A stretch of 64,000 nt of DNA from Batkoa obscura. Taxonomy: Eukaryota > Entomophthoromycota > Entomophthoromycetes > Entomophthorales > Batkoaceae. The DNA is taken from NCBI GenBank assembly GCA_030770535.1, contig JASVEC010000005.1, positions 620,001 through 684,000 on the forward strand. Direction: 5' to 3'. This document shows, piece by piece, positions 1 to 11,596 of the stretch (its first letter is position 1; each line of letters begins with the position of its first letter). Both the position numbers and the translations under genes were made by a program. A model generated the notes under the pieces. That model saw nothing but the letters and a program-made list of their open reading frames with translations. It was not told the DNA's origin and ran no database searches.

Positions 1-178
1 GCTAGTAGCTAAATACGACTAAATGAATAACATAGATTTGATGTCTTAGATCGAGTATAGTGCAATTCTATTTTCTGAACTGTAGAAGGCAAATCGCATC
101 CTTTGGTTTGAGGCTTATACAATCAACACAGTATCAATTTAGAAGAAGGCGTAGATATTCCTTAGACTAATAGATATT

Positions 179-1100
179 AAACTACTGATGGTAGCACTTC
201 AATTTTGTGCCCATTTATCGCTATGTGATTTGGACACGATACACTTTATACTAAAGCTATCCTTTATTGAGCATTTTTATTTTACTTATTTAATCAGCAA
301 TTAGCTCATATTATTTATCTCAATTCACTCAAATAATAAATCAAGTAAGAATAAAATATTTTGTTTTATTTACTACTAATATTTTGCGTGCACCCATCTG
401 TTTAATATTGTAAATAGTCTTATTGGATTTAAATTATATACTACAGAATTAATTAGTTGCACTTGATGTACTTGGAAGTAAAGTTGTATTTAACGTTCAA
501 ATTAGATTAATGCTTAAATGATTATACAGTTGTTTTATTTGTTACCCTTTATTCAAACTCAAAATTAGATAGTCCCATGACTAAAAATTTTGAACTATTA
601 TCATTGGTGGTTTTGAAGTTGAAGTATAATATAGGAAAAGTTTCCAATTAAAGCAAATGATTGCAAACGTGATAAAATAGTGTTTGAAGAATTGCTCAAG
701 AAAAAAAAGGATAACTGTTGCCTTGGGCATCATGACTTCCTAATTTGGCCATAACGATACTAAGTTGTTTACATGTACAATGATTAGAATTTAAGCTTGA
801 AGCTATTTCCTCAGGTGCTCCAGTGTTACAATTAATATTATTTGGGGATCAACTTATAAGTTCAATAAATTGGAGCAAATTTAAATTGAGCCTTATTCTG
901 ATAAATATTTGTTTACACCTGAACATTTAAAAAACAATTTAAAACAATTATCAACAATAAGAATAACAAATCCAAAGCAAACTTACCAAGGATGGAGACT
1001 ATTTCTCAGCATAATTTTAAAAAAACAATCATGCAACTAAGCTATAGACAACATGTTTACAAAGCTAAATTCTATAGAAAATAGGAACCATACAACTTTA
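179..1100 (+). pseudogene. Decayed UDP-glycosyltransferase relic
   Basis: No open frame survives. Translated pieces in changing frames still follow the two intact UGT genes at 55.4 and 59.5 kb, in order. Matching pieces are TTDG near 181, LYTKA near 240, FNIVNSLIGFK near 402, LFVTLYSNS near 535, then EAISSGAPVL with ILFGDQL near 805-855 and DKYLFTPEHLK near 900. Near 950-1095 come NLPRMETISQHN and the final EPYN. These correspond to about residues 173-497 of the 569-residue paralogs, so the N-terminal third lies before the window or is lost, and the C-terminal membrane anchor is not visible. Several frameshifts and in-frame stops show it is dead. It lies far from the other cluster members and on the plus strand. 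It is a host gene relic and cannot be functional as read. Confidence 0.8.
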
Positions 1101-2766
1101 CTTTTAATTGATCACTTTATTAAAGTGTCCCATTAAAGTGTCCCATTAAATGCCCTTTATTAAAGCTATAGGTATAGCTATTATAATACCCTCAAGCCCC
1201 ATATTGTTTTTTCACCTTTTATACTATTTATATATGTTTATCAATTAAGTGTTTAGGTAACCGTATAATAAAGCCAAAATAATGGATAGATGATTTAAAT
1301 GTTGCTTTTTAGCTAAATCTATTAGGTAGATGTAAACAAGTGTCTAGACAAAGATTTTTTACAAGTTTTGAAAATAATAATCATTTTTTTGCTATAAGGG
1401 TTACAATTAAAAAAACAGTTAGTTAAATAGAAAACCAAAAATTAACATTTATGTGTAAGTACTTTAAACAATCATTAACTTAAAACACTATATTAGGTAT
1501 TATCGAGAAACGGCTATTAGTGTTTTATATTATATTAGGGGTCAATATTATAGTTTGAATTACGATTGATATCACGTTAGGTCTAAGATAATAATTTTTC
1601 TGTTATAATGATTTCTTAATAACTTTTTCATGAGATAAAAATCAATTATTCATTAGAATTTGCAATAAACTTTTATAAACTTTGCTTATATTTATCTAAA
1701 TGCTTTACTGCTTTTACAAGTTTTAAGAACTATTTATTCATATATTTAAAATTTAACTTTAATAAATTTTATATGCTTTAAATATAAAAGAAAACAATTA
1801 TATTTATTACAGAAAAACAATATAATATTAAACAATTACAGTAGAACCTATATAATAGTTTAACTTATAAAACTTAAAGTAATTTTACTAATTTAATAGG
1901 CCAATCAGATTTATTCAAACAAGATCAACTCAATTGAATGTTCATTTTTATTCTTAAATTTAGCTAGAAATGAAAAACAAGTCAAGCCTCAGAAGAATAA
2001 AAATAAAACGTTTTAGCCAAAATATAGTATCCTTAAACTAGTTCACTTGAATGAAATTAAGGCACTACATTTCGCCCCTTAACATTAAAACCGAGATTAG
2101 GGCCAGTTAATATAACTAAATTTAAGTTAACAATCTAGATAATATGAGATCGTTTTTTTGTAATGAATTAATCATCTTTAATACAAATTAAATATTTAAA
2201 CTATATCACTAGTAGCTCTAATAAATAAATAAATAAATAAACAAGAATAAAAATAAATAAAAATAAATAAAAAAGAATAAAAAAGAATAAAAAAGGCGGA
2301 TTGAGACATGAATTTTAACCTACTAAAGCTCTAAAAACATGGATTTCATTTGGTCCTTGGGTCTTTTATAATCTAGCAAAATTATCAAATTTTTTATTAA
2401 AACAGTAATACTAAACCTTGGTTTAAGTTGAAGAAATAGAACACCAAAATTGGTATTTTTTAAATAGCTTTTAAGCAAATTTGATCAAATTATTAAAATA
2501 GTTATGCAATCTACATTAAAACTATAATTAACATTACAGTTATATTAAAGTATGACAGATAAAAGAATTATAGTTAATTTTAGAAAGTGACTTAAAAAGT
2601 AGGATAAGTTTGGAACTATCAATGCTAAGTTTTAATTATTTATTATTTGCTGATTAAAATGAATTACCATTTCTTTTTATGTTATGCTGAATTATGCAAT
2701 CTAGTTTTGATTATATAAAAAGAACAATATCTTTTTTTTACGATTATATTTTAAATTATTTTGAAA
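1101..2766. other. AT-rich non-coding stretch with simple repeats
   Basis: No gene is supported. A 14-bp unit containing AAAGTGTCCC is duplicated near 1125-1150. A low-complexity AATAAATA/AAAAGAATAA tract occupies about 2220-2297. A TATA-like TATATAAAAAG near 2711 probably belongs to the WOPR gene that follows. Confidence 0.5.
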
Positions 2767-3441
2767 ATGATCAGTAATCATACATCTATTCACTTAAACA
2801 ATCCTATAGTTAAAACAGAATCATTCTATGGCTATGTTAAAGATGTCTCCGAAGCTTTAATTTTATTTGAAGCCTCAAGGCTAGGTATGATTCCACTAAT
2901 AACAACAAGGCTATCTGAAACTACCCGTACTTACATAAGACCAGGGTCTATTTTTGTATGGGAAATAGGAGTTGGGGGGATGAAAAGATGGACAGATGGA
3001 CATACTTGGTCTCCTTCTCGCTACAATAACTATTTTTTTATATACCATGAATTGGACACCGATATAACAGATAGTGCTACTACGAGTAAAGCAGAAACTT
3101 ACAAAAAGGATGGACTAATGAAGAGAACTAGTAGTATTTCTACTGTAGACGGTAGGAAATTTCAATTAGTAAATTATGTGTACAATGATGTTGAGAAAAA
3201 CATATCTCTTCCTACCATTTCAACTTATCCCATCTCTAATTCTTTAATCATACCTATTAATTTTTATTATCGTCCTAAAAATGTTATTAAAAAACGGAAT
3301 AATAGCATGGATTCTAACTCGGAAAATACCAATGTCATTACATGCTCAGCCCCTACTGCTTCAACTAGTGCAACCACTTCTGGTGAATCTATTGTATTTA
3401 TTCCTTATCAAAATCAATCCTTGTTTATGAATGATAACTAA
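2767..3441 (+). CDS. WOPR-domain (Gti1/Pac2) transcription factor
   Basis: A 224-residue fungal transcription factor of the WOPR (Gti1/Pac2) family. Members such as Wor1 and Ryp1 bind DNA directly and control morphological switching or nutrient and development programs. The frame opens at a TTG at 2761; the first ATG, at 2767, is the sensible start. The first WOPR half is clear: YGYVKD near residue 22, ILFEASR near 32, RPGSIFVWE at 58-66, MKRWTDG at 72-78 and WSPSR at 81-85. The second half is the weaker block FQLVNYVYND near 131. The rest is a Ser/Thr/Asn-rich tail. The protein is short for the family, whose Dikarya members often carry long Gln-rich tails. It is intronless, with a TATA-like box about 55 bp upstream. 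The target genes are unknown. The family call is secure; the biological role is inference. Confidence 0.93.
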   Translation: MISNHTSIHLNNPIVKTESFYGYVKDVSEALILFEASRLGMIPLITTRLSETTRTYIRPGSIFVWEIGVGGMKRWTDGHTWSPSRYNNYFFIYHELDTDITDSATTSKAETYKKDGLMKRTSSISTVDGRKFQLVNYVYNDVEKNISLPTISTYPISNSLIIPINFYYRPKNVIKKRNNSMDSNSENTNVITCSAPTASTSATTSGESIVFIPYQNQSLFMNDN

Positions 3442-4564
3442 TTTATTATTTAAATTTTGTTTTAACTATTATTTATATTTTGTATCTAAAATAAATACAT
3501 GTCTATTTCTAGAAAAAAATCCACTGATATGACACTTTTAATTATTCTTTATTACTAACTTATGCTTTATTTGCGGTTTTTGTAGTCAATAAATAGTATT
3601 TTGAATATTTTAATATTTAAGAAGAATCAATAAATTAGTATAATAATCCAATGGTTTAAAATATATTACTTAAGCTGATGCCTCTATTTCATAATATAAT
3701 GGGTTTAAATTTAGTGGGATAAATGTTATAATTTAAAAAAGCAAAAGTTTAATAATTATAAAAATTGAAATTTTTTTGAAAGAATATAATTGTAATATCT
3801 CATAACAAGACTTTATTAATTTGATACAAAGAAAATCATGTTTATAAATTACAAATTCAATTAGTAATGAAATAGAACCTATTCTTTATCCTTTTATGAA
3901 ACTTATCTTATTCAATGATATATCCGATTGAGTTTGTTTTAAAAAATGATAATTAGAATTTTTAAGAATAATCACACCTCCAATTATTTAAACAGTTGGT
4001 TTAAGACAATTCATTAATCTATCTTGATTAGAAATTTAAGATAGCTTACTTTTATTGTGTACAAGTTTTTGACAATTAAATTAAAACTTGATCTCGTATA
4101 AAATTAATTACTTTCAAACTTTAACTTTATTTGATATAAAAGTTGTATAGAATTTCATATTAGAAGTGTATAAAAATTAAAACTAGATAGAATGCTACTT
4201 CTGGGCTCTGTTAAATTTCCAAAAAATACACAAAACTATACACTTACTTTGCTTTTTTATATTGAAAAATTTTTGTTATAACTGTTTTTTATAAATTTAC
4301 TTTTATTAATGGACATTATGCAAACAATAACCAGGATTTAATCTTAATTTAATATACAACTATAAACCTCAATAAGTAACAAGTATATTAGATGTAAGGT
4401 TTACTTTCAAAATATAGTTCATTCTATTTTTAAAACCAAAGATTCATTATTACATTTCATTAGATATGATTGAAGGATTATATCTAAGCGTTTTAAAATC
4501 ATTAGATAGCTCATAAATGATATGTAGTAATAAATGTCATTTACAAAAATGAAAAAATAAAATA
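3442..4564. other. AT-rich intergenic region
   Basis: I see no gene, RNA or repeat family here. Base composition is uniformly AT-rich, with frequent stops in all frames. Confidence 0.4.
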
Positions 4565-4669
4565 AATGGGGGTGTATTTTTGTGTTTGAGAATTTTACTA
4601 ACAACCTTTCCACTCAAATGGCGCTTAAAAGATGGAAAAAGTGATGAAACTAAAAAAACACCTCCAAAT
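4565..4669 (-). mobile_element. MITE copy 1 (~105 bp, TGGGG ends)
   Basis: One of 20 copies of a short non-autonomous element. In the orientation used here, the left end is TGGGGGTGT followed by TTGG(C/T)TTCATCA, the middle carries TTAAGCGCTATTTGAG, and the right end is ACATCCCCA. TA flanks both ends in most copies. This copy is reversed and has drifted ends. Confidence 0.85.
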
Positions 4670-6748
4670 GCTAGTGTAATATTCGTTTTTGATGCCTGTA
4701 TCATTTTTTTATAAAATAATTATAAATGTAAACATTTCTTAATATAACACAAAACAAGGAGATCTGTTAGTAATTTATAGAACGAATTTATTATATTACT
4801 TTTTAGTGGTGAACTATAAACTAGTTAAGTAAAGATAATAAACAGCTTAATTTATATTTTATTAAACCTTGATAAATTTATTACTAATTTTTCATTTTGA
4901 GTAGTCCCCTTTTTATAAATTTGGAACTAACTTTAAAAATTTAATTTAAATAGCGCTTTAAATAACATAAATAAAAGCATCATTAAACTAGGCTAAATGC
5001 TGGCTTTTAGTTCCATTAAAGTATCCTGTAAATACAACTAATAGTTAAACTCAAGTTTAGAATAATTTCATGTTTTAAAAATGAGTCTTCATTAATGCCA
5101 CCAACTGTTTTAAAATGATCAAAAATAACAATAAAGGTATCCTTCTTTATTAGTTAATTATTTTCCGATAGCCAAGCAACTTTATAAAATAACATTTTAT
5201 TTGTGTATAAATTATGGAATAATTTTAAATAAGACGCTTATTACTAAGTGCAATATTTGATAAATAAGGCTTTAAAGGAAACTGTGTCAGCATGTGAATT
5301 GATTTTGAAAGTAATAATAATTTTATATATTGATTTCAAGTACATGGTTTTTCTACCTCCTAAAACCAAAACCTTATTAAAGCAAAGAAATATTAAAGTA
5401 AAGACTTCATTTCAAAAAATAATCGTTAGACTAATCTAAGTTATTCTATCAGTAAAATAAGTCTATTAAAGAAATATTCAATAAACAAACAAATTCTATA
5501 GCAGATTCAAAGTTTTTAAAAATCATAAAAATATAATAGAGTTAAGTTTTGTTCTCAAAACAATAGTATTTTGTTAGTATGACTAAACATTTAAATAAAT
5601 AAAAATTGAAATTAAACTTTTAGTCGATTATATCACATTTCAATTTCAAGATGAAATAGTTGAAATATCTTAATATACTTCAAATGGACTTTTAAATTTG
5701 AAGGTGATATTATATAGAGATACAATTAAATAAATTTTATTTTATTAAATTTGATACAGTTAATATTAATGCGGTTATACTTTAAAATTGTAATCGATGT
5801 AATAACATTTAATGTCAAACTGAACCTCACAATAAACTTTTAGCATTTATAAACTTTTACATTGATTAAACCACAACTTCTTATTTAATTTTTACATCAT
5901 CGATTGAGTTAATACTATTGATGCAATTTAAATGTGGACTGGATATTTATATTTTATACTTGCCTAATACAAAACTAGAAAAAATCGTTGTGATTGAACT
6001 TGATAAATACAAAGTTATAAATGTTTAATTCACATTTGAATTAAATCAGTACTAGTAAAGTCTATAACAGATAGCAAGTAGCATAAGTATCAAATTTTAA
6101 ATTATTGATTCTCGGTGGTTCTTAGTAAGCCTTCATAACAAAACAAATATTATTTATAATAAATGTCTTAGTTTATACGAAGTTTCGAAAATTAAAATTA
6201 CTTAACACAGAAAATTACTTTATTTGTATAACAATATAAATGTCATTTACATTTTTATTTTGTCGGCTTTCAAAGCTTAATTTTAGTTATAAAAATAGCT
6301 CTTTTACAGTTTGCATGATGCATTTCTGCTTGAGTATCATGATATTCTGTTTTTTTTATAAAATCTTGAAGGAGGTAAACTCTCAAGTGGTTTATTGTTG
6401 GAGACAGGTTAAAGTGAAATGAAACAGAATAATAAGTAGAATAGGAGAGTGCGGAGGAAAAGTCATATATCTTATTCGAATTCAGCTTTATTAAAATAGA
6501 AACAAATTCCAAAGCTAGTGAATATTTTTAAAATCAATATATTGCTACCAGTCATGCACTATACATCCTTTTATATTACAGTTAAATTGAATTCTTCCCA
6601 TATTAACATTTCAAATAATCAGAACGACCTTTTAAGGTCATAACGCCAATTTGATTAGTTGAATTTCTTTTAGTGTAACTTCAAGAAAAATTTGTATACA
6701 TAAAAAATTACCTAACTACAATGTGTTAATTTGCGTCTTAAAAACAAA
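4670..6748. other. AT-rich intergenic region
   Basis: Only short open frames (60-80 codons) with AT-driven composition are present. None has a recognisable domain or signal, and I do not call any as a gene. Confidence 0.4.
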
Positions 6749-6852
6749 TATGGGGGTGTTTTTTTTGGGTTCATTATTTTTTATATTTTTTAAGCGCTAT
6801 TTGAGTGGAAAGATTGTTAATAGAATTCTTGAACAAAAAATACATCCCCATA
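6749..6852 (+). mobile_element. MITE copy 2
   Basis: A full-length copy bounded by TA on both sides, with left end TGGGGGTGT and right end ACATCCCCA. It lies about 200 bp outside palindrome A. Confidence 0.9.
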
Positions 6853-7133
6853 TAATAGATAATTTTTTTTAAAGCCTGTTAATATAATAATTAAAAAGAT
6901 TTTTATACTTTTAAAAAAGTATTAACCATTTAAACTTATCGGGGTCTATTAGTTTTTAAAAATAAAATTTATTGTATATTACAAGCTTCTTTTTATTTGA
7001 TAATTTTTTTTGTAATAAGTAATCAAATTTTCAAATTAAAAGTAAAATTATATTTAAAAGAGATATCAACATTTATTAAAAGTTAAACAAATTCAAAATA
7101 ATAAATATCAAATTCATTATTTCTCATCTCTGC

Positions 7134-7448
7134 TTATTCATGACAAGAATAAGAAACAATATCAAATCCTTGCCAGTTTTGGGAAGCACCAGCATTACAA
7201 TCAGGCATAGCACTAACTACATCACTCAATAAAATACGTTCAAATAAGTTGTAGCTTTCTCCAATGTTAGGAGTAAACCAACATTGACATCTACCAGCAG
7301 CACCATCTCTTACACCAGCTGGTGCTAATTTAACCATACATTCATGGATATCGGATGAAAAATCATTTCCTGGTGCTTTAGAAGTACATACACCAGCTGA
7401 GAGAGCAGTGGATACAAAAGCAGTAATTAAAAGAATAGAACGGTACAT
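7134..7448 (-). CDS. Small secreted Cys-rich protein (palindrome A, left)
   Basis: A 104-residue protein of unknown family. Residues 1-17 form a clear signal peptide (charged YR, hydrophobic core, then ALSA before the mature start). The mature part is about 87 residues with six cysteines at 21, 37, 54, 56, 84 and 102, enough for three disulfides, as in many small fungal secreted effectors and cysteine-rich proteins. No catalytic motif is visible. The gene is intronless, and its codons are less AT-driven than the surroundings (many GGT, GCT, CCA), which suggests strong expression. Just upstream of the ATG is a repeated CTATAA tract, and a TATA-like box lies about 95-105 bp from the start. It is identical to the mirror gene at 8827 and to both genes of palindrome B. 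It could be an effector, a hydrophobin-like surface protein or a structural protein; the sequence does not decide. Confidence 0.85.
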   Translation of the reverse strand: MYRSILLITAFVSTALSAGVCTSKAPGNDFSSDIHECMVKLAPAGVRDGAAGRCQCWFTPNIGESYNLFERILLSDVVSAMPDCNAGASQNWQGFDIVSYSCHE

Positions 7449-8826
7449 TGTAGTTATAGTTATAGTTATAGTTGATTTGTAAATTTATTTAACTCTTCAA
7501 GAGGTAATAATTAATATAATTTGATAATGGGGGAAATCAGTGACTTTTTATACTGTTTTTTTAATAAGGTATTGTTCTATCTCAAATATGATAATGTTAT
7601 TTTCTTAAAGTACTTAGTTACAAAATAAATCAAGTTACATTCTATATCTAGTAATTTTATATAACATCTAAGAATTTATATGCATAATGTTCTTTAAGAT
7701 TTTTGATTAGTAACAATTCAATACACTATTTTATTAATTTGTTTAATTGAAAACGATATATTTTAGAAGTATGGTATTTTATTTTATTTAATGTTATTGT
7801 TCTGTATGACTTAATAATAATTAGGTTTTTTGATTATTAAATAAAGTATAAATTCAAATATAATAAATCGTTTAAAAAAGACTGGTATAAGTTATGTTTA
7901 TAGACAAAACTACTAATTTACAACGTAGTATAACAATAATAAATCTCTAAGTTCAATAACAAAGTTTTACTAATTGATAAAATTCATTATTGTTGTTAAA
8001 GCTTGAGGAACAATAACATCAAATCAGACATCATAATGTTTAAAAGTAATATAAGTCGACAATTATTATTACTACTTACCCAATTTTATTTAATATTCGA
8101 GAACTTCTATGTAAATTGTTCTTATATATTTTTGTTCAATAAATAAAATAAACCATTTTCATAAACTTATTCAGCAACAACTGTTGACTTATAATAATGG
8201 AATATCTGATTTTATTTAACGTTACGGTTCTGTAAGGCTTAGTAACATTAATTTTTAACCTGCATTTAAAATATCATATAAAGCTTGTAAATGTTATAGG
8301 ATTGTATTATTTTAAAAAATGTATACAAACTAAACTACTGATATGATTTTAAATGAATACTGTTTATTATGCACTTGATGCAATATCTAACATCCATCCA
8401 TTATATAAACCCAACTCGATTTTATTAACTTTATTTAATAATCAAAAAACCTAATTATTATTAAGTCATACAGAACAATAACATTAAATAAAATAAAATA
8501 CCATACTTCTAAAATATATCGTTTTCAATTAAACAAATTAATAAAATAGTGTATTGAATTGTTACTAATCAAAAATCTTAAAGAACATTATGCATATAAA
8601 TTCTTAGATGTTATATAAAATTACTAGATATAGAATGTAACTTGATTTATTTTGTAACTAAGTACTTTAAGAAAATAACATTATCATATTTGAGATAGAA
8701 CAATACCTTATTAAAAAAACAGTATAAAAAGTCACTGATTTCCCCCATTATCAAATTATATTAATTATTACCTCTTGAAGAGTTAAATAAATTTACAAAT
8801 CAACTATAACTATAACTATAACTACA
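7449..8826. promoter_or_regulatory. Divergent promoter region of palindrome A
   Basis: This 1378-bp region separates two head-to-head genes. Its outer 400 bp on each side are mirror images carrying the same TATA-like box (GTATAAAAAG at 8722-8731 and its mirror near 7544-7553) and the CTATAA repeats next to each ATG. The 580-bp centre holds weaker, diverged copies of parts of the same upstream sequence (near 8011-8035 and 8200-8235), suggesting an older inner inverted repeat. Confidence 0.6.
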
Positions 8827-9141
8827 ATGTACCGTTCTATTCTTTTAATTACTGCTTTTGTATCCACTGCTCTCTCAGCTGGTGTATGTACTTCTAAAGC
8901 ACCAGGAAATGATTTTTCATCCGATATCCATGAATGTATGGTTAAATTAGCACCAGCTGGTGTAAGAGATGGTGCTGCTGGTAGATGTCAATGTTGGTTT
9001 ACTCCTAACATTGGAGAAAGCTACAACTTATTTGAACGTATTTTATTGAGTGATGTAGTTAGTGCTATGCCTGATTGTAATGCTGGTGCTTCCCAAAACT
9101 GGCAAGGATTTGATATTGTTTCTTATTCTTGTCATGAATAA
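8827..9141 (+). CDS. Small secreted Cys-rich protein (palindrome A, right)
   Basis: Mirror copy of the gene at 7134-7448, with an identical 104-residue product: signal peptide 1-17 and six cysteines in a C-x15-C-x16-C-x-C-x27-C-x17-C spacing. It is read outward from the palindrome centre. The ATG is preceded by three CTATAA units and a TATA-like box at 8722-8731. The shared TAAGCAGAGATGAG after the stop shows that the 3' flank is duplicated too. No homologous family is recognised. Because the two copies cannot be told apart by sequence, expression data could not separate them. Secretion is inferred from the signal peptide. Confidence 0.85.
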   Translation: MYRSILLITAFVSTALSAGVCTSKAPGNDFSSDIHECMVKLAPAGVRDGAAGRCQCWFTPNIGESYNLFERILLSDVVSAMPDCNAGASQNWQGFDIVSYSCHE

Positions 9142-9214
9142 GCAGAGATGAGAAATAATGAATTTGATATTTATTATTTTGAATTTGTTTAACTTTTAAT
9201 AAATGTTAATATCT

Positions 9215-9968
9215 TCTTTATTTTATTATGAATTTTTCTAGTTTAAAAACTATTTATATCTTAATTTTGATAATATAAAGTTTTAAAATACAAAGCGGAT
9301 ATAACGTAAATTAGTATTTTTAAAACTTAATAAAAAAAATCAGAAAAAATTATTAAAAACATATTAGATAAATGAAAATTACTTTTTTGATATTAGACTT
9401 TAATTGTTTATAATAGAATAATATTCAAATTTTGATTTCTTTACTAATAAAAATTTTATTAGCATTTTTCGAATATATGAAATTTTTTCTAAAAATATTT
9501 ATAATTTACATCACAACTTTTTAAAAAATAACAAAAGATCTTATTAAAAAAAAAATAATACATGTATTTATATTATAGATTCAATGTTTAAAGCCTGGTT
9601 GTTTTATGTTAATTATAAAAATCTGAAAGTTAGAAAAAAAGTTTATAACAATTTATTAAAAAAGTGTATGAAATATAAACAAAAGTCTTTTAATAAAGTA
9701 TAAAATTATAATAATAATAACAAAAAGAAAAAAATATAAAAAAATAAATACTTATGTTAAAATATTGTTTAATATAGCTAAAAAAAATAAAAAGTATTTT
9801 ATAGTAAAAAGCTAAAAATATAAGTAAATTTTGAAATTTAGTTACATAATAGAATATCATGTTTTAATAAAAATAATTATAATACTATATATTATAATCT
9901 TGTATAAAACTGACAGTTGGCAAGTTTTAAATTATTTGATTAAAATGGACTTTAATCTATAAACATAA
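9215..9968. other. Very AT-rich intergenic DNA
   Basis: Long A- and T-runs with no open frame of note and no recognisable element, up to the solo LTR that follows. Confidence 0.4.
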
Positions 9969-9973
9969 GGCAT

Positions 9974-10432
9974 TGTGAAAGTTGGTACTCAGTGGTAGGA
10001 GTTAAAAGCAGTTCTTGATTGATTAACTTGCCTTGAGTCGAAGGGTCTTAGTTTATATAACTAAGATAGACTTAAATGAATAAGAATAATACGTAATAAG
10101 TTACGAACTATGTAAAACAAATAGAATAGACAATACTATTATAAAATCTACGTAAGATATTGTCAGAAAGACTTAATGGCTTTATTAATGGTATGATATC
10201 AGGGAGTAATTCAGTTAAAAAGCCTCGAGTTATCATGTTGAAGAATCTCTTTTATATTCTTTGCAATGTGAAGTCAGAAATTCCCGCAGCAAATCAAAAC
10301 AAGGAACTCTGAATTGATTATACCACATTATTTACGGTCAAATTGATTACAAGACTACCACTAGCTTTGTAAACAAGTTAAATGATTATTATCTTATAAT
10401 TAATCCGAGAGCTGATAAACCAATATTTCATA
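9974..10432 (-). mobile_element. Solo LTR, copy 1
   Basis: A 459-bp fossil LTR without an internal region. It is flanked by a 5-bp target duplication GGCAT (9969-9973 and 10433-10437). Read on the minus strand it has LTR-like ends and contains a TATAAAAGAG promoter-like box followed further on by AATAAA. Two relatives lie at 43234-43594 and 53436-53901. The retrotransposon superfamily cannot be assigned from the LTR alone. Confidence 0.7.
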
Positions 10433-10437
10433 GGCAT

Positions 10438-10802
10438 AATAAAAAATAAGCTATATAAAATATCATAAATATAAAAACAAACATAGCTAAAAAAAAAATT
10501 AAATATATATAAGTTTTAATATAAAAATAAAATAAAATTTAAATAACTAAGGTACAAGTTATAAATTAGCTTTATAGTTTATATTGCTTTATTAAATTGT
10601 TCAAAACTGTTAGAAATTTAAGTTAACTTTAAAGCTTTTTTATTTAAACTGATTTACATAAGTAATATTATTTTATTTAAAATGTTTTTAACTAAAATAT
10701 AGTAATTTTAAAACCAATAACCTCTATATTTATAATAAGTTTGCTTTATAATGCTTTATTTATCTTTATTTTAAAATCTTTAGTTTTTAAAAATAAATTT
10801 AT
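10438..10802. other. AT-rich intergenic region
   Basis: Nothing recognisable is seen between the solo LTR and the next MITE. Confidence 0.4.
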
Positions 10803-10906
10803 ATAGGGGGGGTGTTTTTTTGGCTTCATCACTTTTCTATTTTTTAAGCGCTATTTAAGCAGAAAGATTGTTAGTAAAATTCTTAACGTAAAAATACATC
10901 CCTATA
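10803..10906 (+). mobile_element. MITE copy 3
   Basis: Full-length. The left end has an expanded G run, and the right end is slightly drifted (ACATCCCTA). Confidence 0.85.
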
Positions 10907-11596
10907 TATTTTTATTAAAAAAATCTTTTTAAATAAAAATGTATATAATAAAATTTTACAAAATTAATATAATATAAAAACAAAGCTTAATTATACATAT
11001 AACATAACTCATTTGAAAAAACCATATTACAAAGTACTAATATTAAGATTTTTAGTATAAAACTGGATTTTAGACATATAGTTTTATACTTTTTTTAAAA
11101 TTTTTAATAATTTTTTTTGTAATATTAGAAAATCAAAAAAAAAATTAAATAGTATTAATTTATTATTGCTTTTTTATTTTTATTTATCTTTTATTATTTT
11201 TTATGAAACCTTTGAAGTTGTTATTTAACTAAAAATATTTTGTAGTTTCTTTTTACTACGCAAAAGTGATTGAGAAGTTATTATTGTAATAGCAAATATC
11301 TTTTGCATCTAAAACAAAATACTTTTCGTGTAAAAAAATTGACTGTAACAATTTTAAACCCTTACGTCAATGAATCTGCCCAAAAAGGGAGATTGCCTTA
11401 AAGCACTTATATATTTTAGTTATTTTTATAATTTTGAGCACTGGAAACATTGATAATTAAAATTTTATACCAAATGTTATCAGTTATACTAATTGTATAA
11501 AATATACAAACTAAAAACTGCAAATCAAAAAAACCAAAACTAATGATGTATAAATCTCATTTAATAAATATAATAAACCCTATTATAAATATCTTG
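10907..11596. other. AT-rich intergenic region, 3' of ACAD gene
   Basis: No gene is seen. It separates MITE copy 3 from the 3' end of the acyl-CoA dehydrogenase gene. Confidence 0.4.

Larger units (their letters stand above)
7061..9214. repeat. Palindrome A: inverted repeat with 787-bp arms
   Basis: The left arm (7061-7847) and right arm (8428-9214) are reverse complements around position 8137.5. Every base pair I compared matches except one near the outer edge (7067/9208). The 580-bp spacer (7848-8427) is unique to the centre. Each arm holds one complete 104-aa secreted-protein gene with its promoter, reading outward. The whole 2.15-kb unit, spacer included, recurs as palindrome B at 34.2-36.4 kb. 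A Holliday-type or replication-fork inverted duplication is a plausible origin. An assembly artefact should be excluded with long reads. Confidence 0.95.

Noticed and set aside
9974-10432. tRNA-derived SINE suggested by an A-box-like GTTGGTACTCAGTGGTAG and a weak B-box-like stretch
   Set aside because: A 5-bp target duplication, LTR-like ends, a TATA box and AATAAA in the other orientation fit a solo LTR better. The B-box match is poor and no tail is seen.
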